A stretch of 64,000 nt of DNA, from contig OY821520.1 in NCBI GenBank assembly GCA_963682025.1, positions 236,455,530 to 236,519,529 on the forward strand. Direction: 5' to 3'. The position numbers were made by a program, and so were the translations under genes. Shown here in pieces: positions 45,042 to 55,302 of this stretch (within the stretch, counting starts at the first letter, position 1; each line of letters begins with the position of its first letter). The notes under the pieces were generated by a model. That model was not told the origin of the DNA. It ran no database searches and saw only the letters and a list, made by a program, of their open reading frames with translations. This stretch comes from Cordilura impudica. Lineage: Eukaryota > Arthropoda > Insecta > Diptera > Scathophagidae.

Positions 45042-45217
45042 ATACAGAACATAAAGATTTTGCTTCAGTTAGTTGGATGGCTGGAGCAGGTCAAAGGTGA
45101 CGACTATAAATGCAAATGCAAGGCTTTTGAAAATATATTAAAATGCGATAAATCAGATCAAAGTATATGTACATGTCATGCTTATAACCACTGTTATAAA
45201 AAATCTTTTAAAACCAA
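45042..45217 (+). other. Cys-rich open frame cut by a hAT element
   Basis: A frame without ATG reads LLQLVGWLEQVKGDDYKCKC and then CDKSDQSICTCHAYNHCYKK up to the hAT insertion at 45218. The cysteine spacing is unusual for random intron sequence, but no family is recognised and the frame stops soon after the element. Could be a remnant exon or chance. Confidence 0.25.
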
Positions 45218-46435
45218 CAGTATTGCCATAATTTGAAATTGTAAAGATGCTAAATTGCAAAAAAAAGATGCTTAAACGTACTGGATGCTAAATTTTTTTT
45301 TTCAAATTTCATTACCTTTATACTGAAAAATTATATACTTATTAATAAATTCTTTGGTTTTTAAATCGAAAAATTAATATAAAACATATGTTTCGATTTA
45401 TATTTTTTAAATTTTAATTAAAATTATTTTGAATTTCATCTGAAATTTTTATTAACATCAAATTGAGTTTATTTTAAACTTAAATTAAATAATTTTAATT
45501 TTAGAGGGATTTTTTTTTTATTTAAAATATAACAGAAATTACATTATCAAAAGATACGATTATATTAGAATAATTGGTTTATGGAATCTAACATTTCTGT
45601 GATGTCTTCATGTTCAAGTTCTTCTTGGCTCTGATATATTTCTGACGATCGACTCTTATCAACGACATCGCTCGGTATATTGTAAGTGTGACAGCACCGA
45701 TTGTTCAATTTCAATCCTTCTTTTATACGTATTACAGAACATAACAACTCGGATTTTATTCTGTTCGAAATTTGCTTTTAACTAAAGCTATTAAACTAAA
45801 CAAACGTTCAACTTCGGCTTTTGAGAAAGACAAAACTAATATAGACAATACAAATATTGATAACTCCTAAAATGGATTTTCGCCAATAGAATTTTTCAAT
45901 CCATAAAGAGGTTGTATTCAGTGTTGTATCCCAGTTTTGTTCTGTGATATAACTCCATTGGATTTGAATTTTTTCTGTTTCAGATGATATAAATTTAAAC
46001 TCTTCTAATATATTGGTTATCTGTTCTTTTACCCGTTTTAATGTGTTTTGTATTGAAAATTTTGGCATTTTTTTAATACAATAATATTTTTTGGCAATCG
46101 ACTTTCAAATTCATTAAAAACTGTTGTTGGTGTTTACATTCTTCTATTTCAAAATGTTTTGTTATATTTGTTGAAAGAAACGAGCAGAGTGGTAAAAGGA
46201 GTAGTACACAAAATTACTGTACTACACTTTGAGAAATAAAAACATATCAATACCATTAAAATTATATATTCAAAAATTATGAAAAAAAAATATAAAAAAA
46301 AAAGATGTTAAAAGCAACTTTTTATTAATAAAAGATTCTAAGTTAGCATCTAGCATCTTTTGAGAAATTTTGGATGCTAAACGCCAAAAAAAAGTTGCTA
46401 AATCTAACAACTAAAAAGCTAAAACGGCAACACTG
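45218..46435 (-). mobile_element. hAT element with 8-bp duplication
   Basis: Ends CAGTATTGCCAT (left) and ATGGCAACACTG-like (right: GGCAACACTG), the hAT terminus type, flanked by a perfect AAAACCAA duplication (45210-45217 and 46436-46443). Short internal AGATGCTAA motifs repeat near both ends. 1218 bp, much shorter than an autonomous hAT: only the C-terminal part of a transposase remains. Confidence 0.85.
45568..46068 (-). pseudogene. hAT transposase C-terminal remnant
   Basis: Minus strand: MPKFSIQNTLKRVKEQITNI, then in another frame LSFSKAEVERLFSLIALVKS (the hAT dimerisation block '.S.AEVER.FS'), then LLCSVIRIKEGLKLNN and an acidic tail. Frameshifts and a stop separate the pieces. Confidence 0.75.
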
Positions 46436-46496
46436 AAAACCAAGAACAAATATTCTGTTTGAGTTGTAACATCTCATTTGCAAGCCATTTTAATTA

Positions 46497-46996
46497 AGCT
46501 GCGTTCACACTATGTGTTTTGCTTGTGTTTTTCTTATTGTTTTAGCACGTGCAATTTGTACACATAGTGTGAACCCTTTCAAAAACTGTTTATGTACAAC
46601 ACATTTGGCAAAACATATGTAAATTTTTCAATAAGAGCAGGTTCTATTTTGGCATGACAACCATATTAAAATACAATACTGCTTGTGGCGAAAGAAAAAC
46701 AGAGTAAATTATAAAGATAAATATTGAAAGAAAAATAAATTGTTTAATATTAATTAACAATTAAAAAATATAAAAAATATATTACTTTATTTTTAACAAT
46801 AACTTTTTGTAAATTCACAAATTAAATCAGCTGTTGTTTACATTTAGAGGTTATGTCATACGGAAATACATATGTACGTTTGATCGCACAATGATGAATT
46901 GTATATAAAACGCCAATTTTGACACATACGCCGAATTACGTATGGATCGTAAAACTGAATTTACATATGGAAAATACACATAGTGTAAACACACCT
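46497..46996. mobile_element. MITE with TTA (or TTAA) duplication
   Basis: 500-bp element; ends AGCTGCGTTCACACTATGTG and, as complement of the right end, AGGTGTGTTTACACTATGTG. Flanked by TTA (46494-46496, 46997-46999; TTAA also possible). An extra perfect inverted copy of the end (CACATAGTGTGAAC at ~46559) makes a small palindrome at the left. Non-coding. Confidence 0.75.
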
Positions 46997-48040
46997 TTAA
47001 TTGTGTAAATTTTAAATGCACATCTAACCATATCAAAAAGATGAATTAAACAGAATTGCAAAAATATTTTTTTTATAATATCTGTATGTTTTTTATATTA
47101 TTCTTATGTAATTCTCATGATTTTTTTATCTTATTTTTTATATTTACATAATTGAAATTGAAAATGTACAAATTAAAAATAAATTTAAAAAAAAGTAGTG
47201 TAGGGAAAAATGGGAATTTTTTTCATAAGCGTAGAGATTTCTGAAAAAATCTCCTGGCATCACTAGTACCTGTTAAAAAAAATGTAAAAATTCACAAGAC
47301 AACGCGACATAGACTTGCTTTGTTCAAAAGCTTCCATAAGACTGAATGAAATTGTTGCTTACTTTACTCTTTGGTGAGTATTTTCATTTTTGTTCGGCTG
47401 TATACATATAAGAAGCCAATTTGAGTTCGGTTTACTCGTGCTGCTATGCATATGTTTGTGTGTTAACAAAAATATACGATATCCCAGTCATCATTTCGAA
47501 GATTGTTTTAACAAAAATTACCTTACTGTGTCTTCTTCGAGCACTTTTGATGATTAAAAACTGCTTAATCACATGCGCTATTAGAAAAAGACTAGATAAT
47601 GATTTTTGCTTTCTCTTAGAAAGTGATTTATAGAAAAATTACATTAAATAAGACTCAAAAATGAGTCGAAACTGATTAGAAAAGCGGATAAAAAGCACTC
47701 TCAAGAAGATTCGCGGGTAAGGTAATATTTAATCCCAACAAAAGAATATTTTGTGATCAGCAAAAGGGCGCATTTATAACTGTTTTAATAGCACATATGA
47801 GTCAAAAAGACTCTACATGATCATTTATTGCATAAAATGTTTACTGGGATTTTATTCACTATCTGTAGAAACAGGTTTTTTAAGTAAAACAAATCTGCAT
47901 ACAATTTCAATTCTATTTCGTTCACAATGATACGATCACTTTGTTTACTAGCTACTAGTAAAATAAGAAAATAGTATTATAATACAGCGTACTGATGAAT
48001 TGCACTTCTCAATTAGTTTATTTTTAATGTGCCATAAGAA
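46997..48040. other. Intronic AT-rich DNA
   Basis: No gene or repeat recognised; short frames such as 47421-47633 have no domain. Confidence 0.35.
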
Positions 48041-48047
48041 GTTCGGT

Positions 48048-48310
48048 TTGTGCTAAGAAAAGCATGAATATATGTTTCCCAGGGCGAAGCTTCATCATTG
48101 CACTATGATTGAGTTGAGCTCCGCGACTATTCATAATGTGAATAGCTCGTGTCAAAAATTTTTGGTAGTTGGGAATGGTGTTTGTGTTAAGAGAAGCATA
48201 AACGCATGTTTCCCAGGGCAAGGCTCGATCATTGCACATTGATTGAGCTGAGCTCCGCGGTTATTCTTAATGTGGATAACTGTTGAAACAAAATTTTGGG
48301 AATGGCGTTT
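48048..48310. repeat. Tandem duplication of ~135 bp
   Basis: Two diverged copies containing TGTTTCCCAGGGC, TCATTGCAC, ATTGAG(T/C)TGAGCTCCGCG and GTGNATAACT-like blocks. A 71-codon minus-strand frame crosses it with no recognised domain. GC-richer than its surroundings. Confidence 0.6.
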
Positions 48311-48889
48311 GCCTCCGTCCCGACATTAAATAACAAAGTTTAAAAATTTATTGTAATTAACATCTGACAAAAAATAGTATTTTTCTAAACAATTTTTTTT
48401 ACAGGGTAAATAAATATTTTATGGCTTACCTATCTACTACTTTTGAAAGCAAGTATGCAGGGTTTATACATGTACTAAAAATACAACTCTTAAAACCATA
48501 CTATTTTTTCAACTCTAAAAATTTCAGAATTTTGTAAAAATAAAATAAAATACCGATTTATTTTAATATGCGCTTATTATGGATATACATTTACAGAATA
48601 TATGAATATTATTTATAGTATTTTGATATTGGCAACAGTAGTATGTATCAATTTGTAACATTTTGTGATGTTATAAAAATCGCAGAATATTGATATTGAT
48701 TTTAGATAGTTTCTTTTATTAATTAATTAACTTAAATATTACACCAAAAAATATTAATATTGATGAATTTTTATATTATTAACACAACGACCACAAAAAC
48801 AACATGCACAGCTATGACAAAATGCAAAATTTAGGAAAACAATATAGGAAAACGTCATATTTTTTTTTACCTTTTCAGTGATTTCTCGG

Positions 48890-49369
48890 AACCTATGAAA
48901 CCTATTGTCATGATTTAAAAACAGGAACCTTCTCAAGATGTTAGTGAATCATTATCACTAAAAACAAGCGTCCTATCTGCTCTATTGAGGGCGTTATCAC
49001 AAGAACATATATTCAAATCATATTTTCTCATGACTTTTTAATTCTTCGCTCAATTCTCGGGACCAGATTAACCGATTTGGACGATTTTAAATAGCAAACT
49101 TCTCAGGATGTTAGTGAATCATTTTTTATACCAAGGAGCACCCTAGCTATCCGATTGAAGCCGTCATCGTGATTTCCACAGACGGACAGACGGACAGCCG
49201 GACAGACGGACAGACGGACAGACGGACAGACGGACATCGCTATATCAACTTCGCTTGTTATAAGGATCACAAATATATATATTTTATGGGGTCCAGAATT
49301 TTTTTTCTAATTATTACAAACGGAATGACAAACTTATATATACCCTCTGCACACTGGAGTGGAGGGTAT
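48890..49369 (+). mobile_element. DINE-like element, 3' part, third variety
   Basis: Ends GGAGTGGAGGGTAT and carries a long GACGGACA tract (49178-49237), then TATATCAACTTCG...GATCACAAATATATATAT...GTTACAAACGG-type body shared with family B. Two diverged copies of CTTCTCA(A/G)GATGTTAGTGAATCATT (48931 and 49101) mark an internal duplication. Confidence 0.55.
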
Positions 49370-49375
49370 AAAAAA

Positions 49376-49692
49376 GAAAAAGAATTTTATTCAAGTAAAC
49401 TAATTTCAAATAATGTAGTTGAAGCCACCTGCTCCTTTGCCGATGTGCAGTGTCAAAGTGAAAGTCGTACTGAAAATATTAGTATTAGCAATATTTTAGA
49501 AGGAGAACCTGTAATAAAAAACATTAAAAGAAAAAATCGGTGATTGGTACTATAAAAATATACCATCTCGCAAGTGTTTCGAAGAGTCGTTAAGTATTTT
49601 AGTTGAAAAAATATAGGTTTCAAATCAGTTCCTCAATATAAGTATTAACTAAAAATGTACATAATTTGCTCTAATTAATAATGATTTCACAG
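49376..49692 (+). other. Possible 5' exon region of the DUF4806-like gene remnant
   Basis: A frame to 49543 reads EATCSFADVQCQSESRTENI and KNIKRKNR. Codon usage and composition look coding-like, but no splice path into the next exon keeps frame. Uncertain. Confidence 0.25.
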
Positions 49693-51632
49693 ATGTCAAG
49701 GTCGCAGGTCACTGCGAAGGTTGTTCCAACCTCAAACCACTGTATGAAGAAAGATTTAAGGAAGTAAACAGTAAGATATTCCTTGCTTATTCCTTAACAT
49801 ATTTAATTACAGAAATTATAGTCAAGCAAAATGATGTTATAATGAAGTCCCTGGCTGAGCAGAAAGTTTTGACTGAAAGGTAACAACAAGAAGTAACAAC
49901 ACAATTAGTGAGGACAATCATGAACTTTATGTAGGTTTTCAAAATGTTATTTCACAAATTTAATGCCTCCCTAAAATTTTATTTCACAAATTTTGTACAT
50001 CCCTAATATACTAATAGATTTTAATATATATTTCAATAACTCCACGATTTAATGCTTTGTACAGGTTAATATGATGAAGTCATTGTTAAAAGGACGGCTG
50101 TCAAAAACTTTAACAGAGGTAATTTCTATGAATATCTGTCTAGAAATTAATATGGATGGAATCCATGGCAAGAAGAGACTAAGGGACTTCAAAGTTTTCT
50201 TCCAAGCTTTAACGGGTAACCTATGTAAAGGGTTTTTCAATAAGAGTGCTACAAAAACAGTTTTGGATATCAATGAAATTCTTTATTCCTGTGAAAGTAC
50301 GTTCGATGCCATTATGTATGGAAATCGATCTCTTTTGCATGGCCACCACGGGCACGCTTGCAGAAGTCCAGACGCTGAACCCAATTTTCGACGGTTTTCG
50401 ATATTCGTACGAAGTTCATCAATCGTCGCTGGCTTGTTGGCATAGACCATAGACTTGACGTAGCCCCACAGGAAATAGTCCAACGGCGTCAAATCGCACG
50501 ACCGAGGCGGCCAATCGACTGGACCATTTCGTGAGATAACACGTTCTCTAAACTTGGTTTCCAATAAATTGATTGTGACATTCGCTGTGTGGCTTATGGC
50601 GCCGTCATGTTGGAACCACATGTCCTCCATATCATTCAATTATGGCTAAAAATATTCGGTTATCATTGAACGGTAGCGATTCCCATTCACAGTAACGTGC
50701 CGGTCTTGATCATCACGGAAGAAGTACGGCCCAATGACGCCGCCGGCCCATAAACCGCACCAAACCGTAATTTTTTCGGGATGCAATGATGACTCATGGA
50801 GTACGTGTGGATTGCTGTCTGACCAATAACGTATATTTTGTTTATTGACGAAGCCATTCAGCCAGAAATGAGCCTCATCGATGAAGATGATTTTTCGATG
50901 AAATCCGAATCATTTTCAAGTTGTTGCACAGCCCAATTCACGAACATACGACGCTTCTGGTGGTCAAGCGGCTTCAGTTCTTGCGTCAATTTGATCTTGT
51001 ATGGATGTACGCCAAGATCTTTTCGCAAAATTCGCCACAACGACGTCACAGAAATGCCCAACGCTTAAGAACGACGTGTGAGAGACAATTTGGGCTTTCT
51101 TCAACTGAAGCCTCAGCGGCAGCAATATTCTCGACACTACGGGCACTTCTTTGTCTCACTGGCACGGGAACATTTTGTACTGTGCCTGTGGATTCAAATT
51201 TTTTTCTACTAGACGCTCAATAGTTGATCTGCTAGGACGATTATGACGACCATAAATTGGACGTAGCGCTCTTAACGTTGAGGCCACTGACTCCCAAATT
51301 CGGTAGTAAATTTTAATAATTTCGACTCGTTGTTGGTTCGTATATCTTTCCATCATGAAATGGCAAACCTTACTGAAGAGAAATGTCAAAAGAGCGGCAA
51401 GAAATATGGCGTCGTTTGATGTCCCTGTCTTTCTACTTTTGTAGCGTTCCTGTTGAAAAACCCTTTTTATTAAAAACATATTGATTTCACATAATATAGG
51501 ACATTTATATTTTAAACAGATGCCTGTCGATCGCTTGGATCTAATGAGGTGGAAAACGACATCAGAGATGCTATAAGAGTCATTAAAAAACGGCATATCC
51601 ATGCTGAATGCGTTAAAAATAAAAAAAATTAA
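49693..51632 (+). pseudogene. Split gene remnant with DUF4806-like C-terminus
   Basis: Candidate exons: 49693-49770 (VAGHCEGCSNLKPLYEERFK) between TTTCACAG and GTAAGA; 49813-49879 (IIVKQNDVIMKSLAEQKVLT, coiled-coil-like) between TTACAG and GTAACA; 50065-50215 (MKSLLKGRLSKTL, MDGIHGKKRLRDFKVFFQAL); 51520-51632 (ACRSLGSNEVENDIRDAIRV, VIKKRH, stop TAA). The last two join in phase across GTAACC...AAACAG, with a split Asp codon, and together resemble DUF4806 ('DG..GKK.L.DF..F..AL' and a C-terminal 'A...VKKR'). The 49879-50065 junction does not keep frame and gives a stop, so the gene is broken or mis-modelled. A transposon fills the last intron. Function unknown. Confidence 0.5.
50228..51465 (-). 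mobile_element. Tc1/mariner-superfamily transposon, minus strand, degraded
   Basis: Inverted ends AAGGGTTTTTCAATAAGAG and (right, complement) AAGGGTTTTTCAACAGG, with TA on the left; the right target is blurred. Transposase pieces run from an ATG at 51353 (MERYTNQQRVEIIKIYY) through SVTSLWRILRKDLGVHPYK and FQHDGAISHTA to PPRSCDLTPLDYFLWG, with several frameshifts. Same subfamily as 34390-35666 but clearly different in sequence and ends. Confidence 0.85.
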
Positions 51633-51773
51633 ATTGTTAAATTTGGCCTCTGATACCCTCTACCTTAGTTTTACGTTTCTACATATTTCACTAATTATTT
51701 ATAACAAATGTAAACAAAATATTTGAAAAAGTAAACAATTTGATAAACTTAATACTAAATTTTGTGTTATTTT
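51633..51773 (+). mobile_element. DINE-like element, family B-related, 5' fragment cut by hAT
   Basis: AAATTGTTAAATTTGGCCTC with GATACCCTCTACC matches the 44218 copy, including AAGTAAACAATTTGATAAAC and TAATACTAAATT. It is interrupted at 51774 by the hAT element; the continuation after 55302 is short. Confidence 0.6.
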
Positions 51774-52078
51774 CAGTGCTGTGGAGTCGTCAAAAAAAGT
51801 TTCAATTCCGACTCCGACTCCATCCGCTGAAATTTTTAAGGCACGACTCCGACTCCTACTCCTACTCCAAATCTGACTCCGATGCTATATGTATATGGGC
51901 ATATTTATAAAAACAGTTTTATTTACGCGGTGGGTAATTGATGCAAGTGAATGAATATAATATTTTATCTTTCAAGTATTTTAATAATTTTTATTAATTC
52001 TTTTAATAATAAACAAAATACTATAATATCGGAAACTTAAAATAACAAAACTTCAAATGGACTATCTAAAACAAAACA

Positions 52079-53620
52079 TTACTCTGCATTTGTCTTTAGG
52101 AATAAGATAGCCTCAATAATATCTGGCTTCATTGATGCTCTCAAATTGGATCTGATGATCCTGAGTGCAGCAAATAATCTTTCAACGGAGACTTGTGTAG
52201 GTGGCAATGTCGTGGCGAGTAGAGTAGCATCATGGATAATCCCAGGGTACCTTGGAATTGCATCTTTTATAGCTAAATTTGAAGAACGGTCAAACTTCTC
52301 AACCTCTTTCAATGCCTGGTAAAAGTCTACTTTAAATTTAGCCAAGACTGTTGCAGTTTCTGTGTCTCCGCTAGTTTCTACTAAATTTGAGCGGCGACGC
52401 TTGGACTGCTCCTGCTCGTCTAAATATTTTTAAAAATCATCAAATCATCTTCTACAACGGTATAAAGATGACGAAGAAGACTTCAAGTTTTTCTACTTCT
52501 ACCCATTGCGCATCAGTCATTGTTACAGCTGGGTTAGCCATGTCAGTTAGAATGGGTTTTAGTTCGATGATACGTTCAATCATCAAATTAGTACTCCCCC
52601 ACCGTGTAGCTTGATCTAAAATTGTCCCTTTTCCGGTACGCCTTTTCAAAATGGCATCTAGTATTGGTGTTCTGCAAGAAACCGCGATACTGCGTATTTT
52701 TGCAATAAGTCTATTAGCATGATAATCTTCCAAGCCATCACGAATTGCCAGTTGCTATGTATGCACAGCACACCGCATGTGATGAATCTGGGAATTATTT
52801 AAAGCAGCATCAACAAATTCGTCTATATTAGAATTAATTTCTTCTACGGAAGCTTCATTTTCATTAAAACCAGATGTTACTACATCTTCATTCAGCTTAT
52901 TGACAGTGCTGACCATATTGGTGGCATTATCGGTCACAATGTATTAAATCTGTTGCTTTGTAATGCCAAATTCCGCTAGAACGCCCATAACTGCTGGTAT
53001 GATGCGCTTCAGTGTCCTTCACCGCCAAAGTACGTGTGACGACTTTTTTCAAATCATCAATGAACTGGACGTTAATTGCAAAGTAATTAACTCTGTGACG
53101 GGTACATCCGTCCATCTTCAGAAAAACAAACCGTCCGTCTAAAATAGTCTTGAGTGTATCCATCTGCTTTTTTGCCTCCTGTAGTACCAAATTTCTAATA
53201 TTACTTCTTTCCAAAGAAATACCAAAATTACTAGCTAATTCGCCATTTAAAGAGACAAAAGCAGGAGAAGAAAAAAAAGTTAAAGACAAAGAATTCGAAT
53301 ACACCATTTCGATGATACATCGCTTGTATTTTTCTGCAGTCATAGCCACAGTAATATTTTGAGACATAAAAAATTTTGTTACAGGTGATTGACATTGTGA
53401 GGAACTGGGCCTAGGTTCAACTTCACATGCCTGCTTATCTTTTTTGGTAACAGTTTTGAATGTCATGGGGTGGCAACGTTGTAGATGTCGCTTTAAATTC
53501 GATACTTTGGTCGGAGCACTAGTACCTTCTCCCGAATATGCACTGATATTGCTACCACAAATTTCTTCATCACCATCTTTGGTCACTTGACATATGAAAA
53601 ATTTATCATCAACAGTAACT
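52079..53620 (-). pseudogene. hAT transposase (BED finger to dimerisation domain), frameshifted
   Basis: Minus-strand pieces in order: BED-type zinc finger region with Cys pair and NLKRHLQRCHP (about 53450-53620); MTAEKYKRCIIEMV, LDGRFVFLKMDGCTRHRVNY and NYFAINVQFIDD (start of the RNase H-like core, to 53000); MTDNATNMVSTVNKLNED (second Asp region, ~52937); RRTGKGTILDQATRWGSTNL (catalytic-core end, ~52610); C-terminal TLPPTQVSVERLFAALRIIR, the hAT dimerisation block, ending at 52079. Breaks lie near 52990, 52750 and 52450. Would cut and paste the element; inactive as read. Confidence 0.88.
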
Positions 53621-54222
53621 GAGAAATTAGTTTCTTAAAAAGAACAAAGATCTCAGAATATTGAAAAAATTGATTTAAGATCGATTATGGAGGTATTATC
53701 ACAATATCTCACACACGGTTCTGTTCAAACAAAGGTAGCAGTATTTGAACGGATACATCCTTTACTCATTAATTTTCTAAAGAGGTATATCAGTTTTGGC
53801 CAAAATTGTCAATTCGCAACACTCAAAAGATAAGTTTTAATATAAATTTTTAATATAAATGTAAGTGTTATAATAAATTGTTTTCTTTAAGAGACTACTG
53901 ATTTCAATAAGGCCCATTACCGGAAATTTCTATTGAGTTTACTCAATTTATTTAGTGCTGAGTTACGTACCACTTTGGGGGATGTTTCGATAGAAAAGAC
54001 AGCAAAGTTGTATAAATGTCTGTATTAATTTGAGCCCATTGTCCTGTTTCAACATTGTCTTTGTCTATTGGCTCAAAGTCATTAACACGTTTCGGAATTA
54101 GTGATATTGTTGTGTGTTTTTAAGCTTAGCAATTTCTAATTTTGAGTTTTTTATTTTTTTTTTTTAAGTTTAATTTTTAATTTTTATTTAATTATATCTT
54201 AATACAATAAATAGATAAATAA

Positions 54223-54995
54223 ACAAGTAAGAAAATTATAGTCGGTCTAGACCGACTATACGATACCCTTTAACATGCGTTTAGAGACCCTATCTCTTAG
54301 GCCCAACTAATTGGATATAGAAAATAAGCATAAACCAAATTTGAGTGGCATTCTTATTAATTTTTTCGGCTGCAGATATGAAAAAGTTCATATCGGATGC
54401 TATATCTATATGGGGACTAGGCCCAAATATGGACCGATCCTGACCATGTTTGGTAAAGACTCTTGTATTTTGCAAAAATTTGAGAAGAATCAGTGCAATA
54501 TTTTTGTTTTTTGATAGAATTAAGTGAAGATCGGGAAGCAGCTCTATATGGGGCCTATGACTATGAGTTGTCCAATAGGGATCATTTTTGGACTACTGAT
54601 TAATGGATGTAATATATACATACAAACCCAATTTGACTAAGATTTGTATGATAATTTGGAACTTATGGCAATATATGTTGATTTCATAGGGGTCATTTGT
54701 ATGGGGGCTAGGTCTGAACATGGACCGATTCTCACCAATTTCAATAGCGTTCATCCCATGGCCGATAAAAGATCAAATACCAAATTTCGTCAAAATATAT
54801 TCATATTTGGGACCTGCAGTTTGATTACAAGCTTTACATGGACACACAGACGGACGGACGGACATCGTTAAATCGAATCAGATAGTGATTCTGATTCGAT
54901 CGGTATAATTAAAGATGGGTGTAGGTCAAATATTTTTGGTTGTTACAAACAGCAGCACAGTCATTATACCCAAACCACATAGTGGTATAGGGTAT
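54223..54995 (+). mobile_element. DINE-like element, family A, copy 6 (inside the hAT)
   Basis: Complete: ACAAGTAAGAAAATTATAG, perfect palindrome GTCGGTCTAGACCGAC, ACGATACCCTTTAAC ... GGTATAGGGTAT; short GACGGACGGACGGACAT tract. Inserted upstream of the transposase frame, between it and the right end of the hAT. Confidence 0.88.
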
Positions 54996-55302
54996 AAAAA
55001 TAATAAATCGTGTTTCATTATAATCAAGTGTGACTAGTCAACGATGATGTATATATCCATCAAGTGTGATATATATTTTGGATAGCTTTTGTAATATTTG
55101 ATTTTGAGATAATCGAACACCCGATTTACTTCAATGTTATATATGTATATCACTATTGTCCTTTAATTGATTAGATATTTTTCCTGCTACAAATTTGTTT
55201 TTTTTTTTTTTTTTTTTGGTAAAAATGTGATAGAAAAAGAGCAGAAACACCGCGACTCCGACTCCACAAATCCGACTCCGACTCCACGGCACTGGTTATT
55301 TT

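Larger units (their letters stand above)
51774..55294 (-). mobile_element. Full-length hAT element with 8-bp duplication
   Basis: Left end CAGTGCTGTGGAGTCG, right end CGACTCCACGGCACTG (partly read), with many GACTCC/GGAGTC repeats just inside both ends. Perfect duplication GTTATTTT at 51766-51773 and 55295-55302. About 3.5 kb including a 0.77-kb family A DINE-like copy (54223-54995). The transposase is on the minus strand and is frameshifted. Confidence 0.92.

Noticed and set aside
50071..50445. 124-codon frame as one protein
   Set aside because: Only the part up to 50215 is exon-like; beyond the GTAACC donor it reads into the antisense of a transposon.
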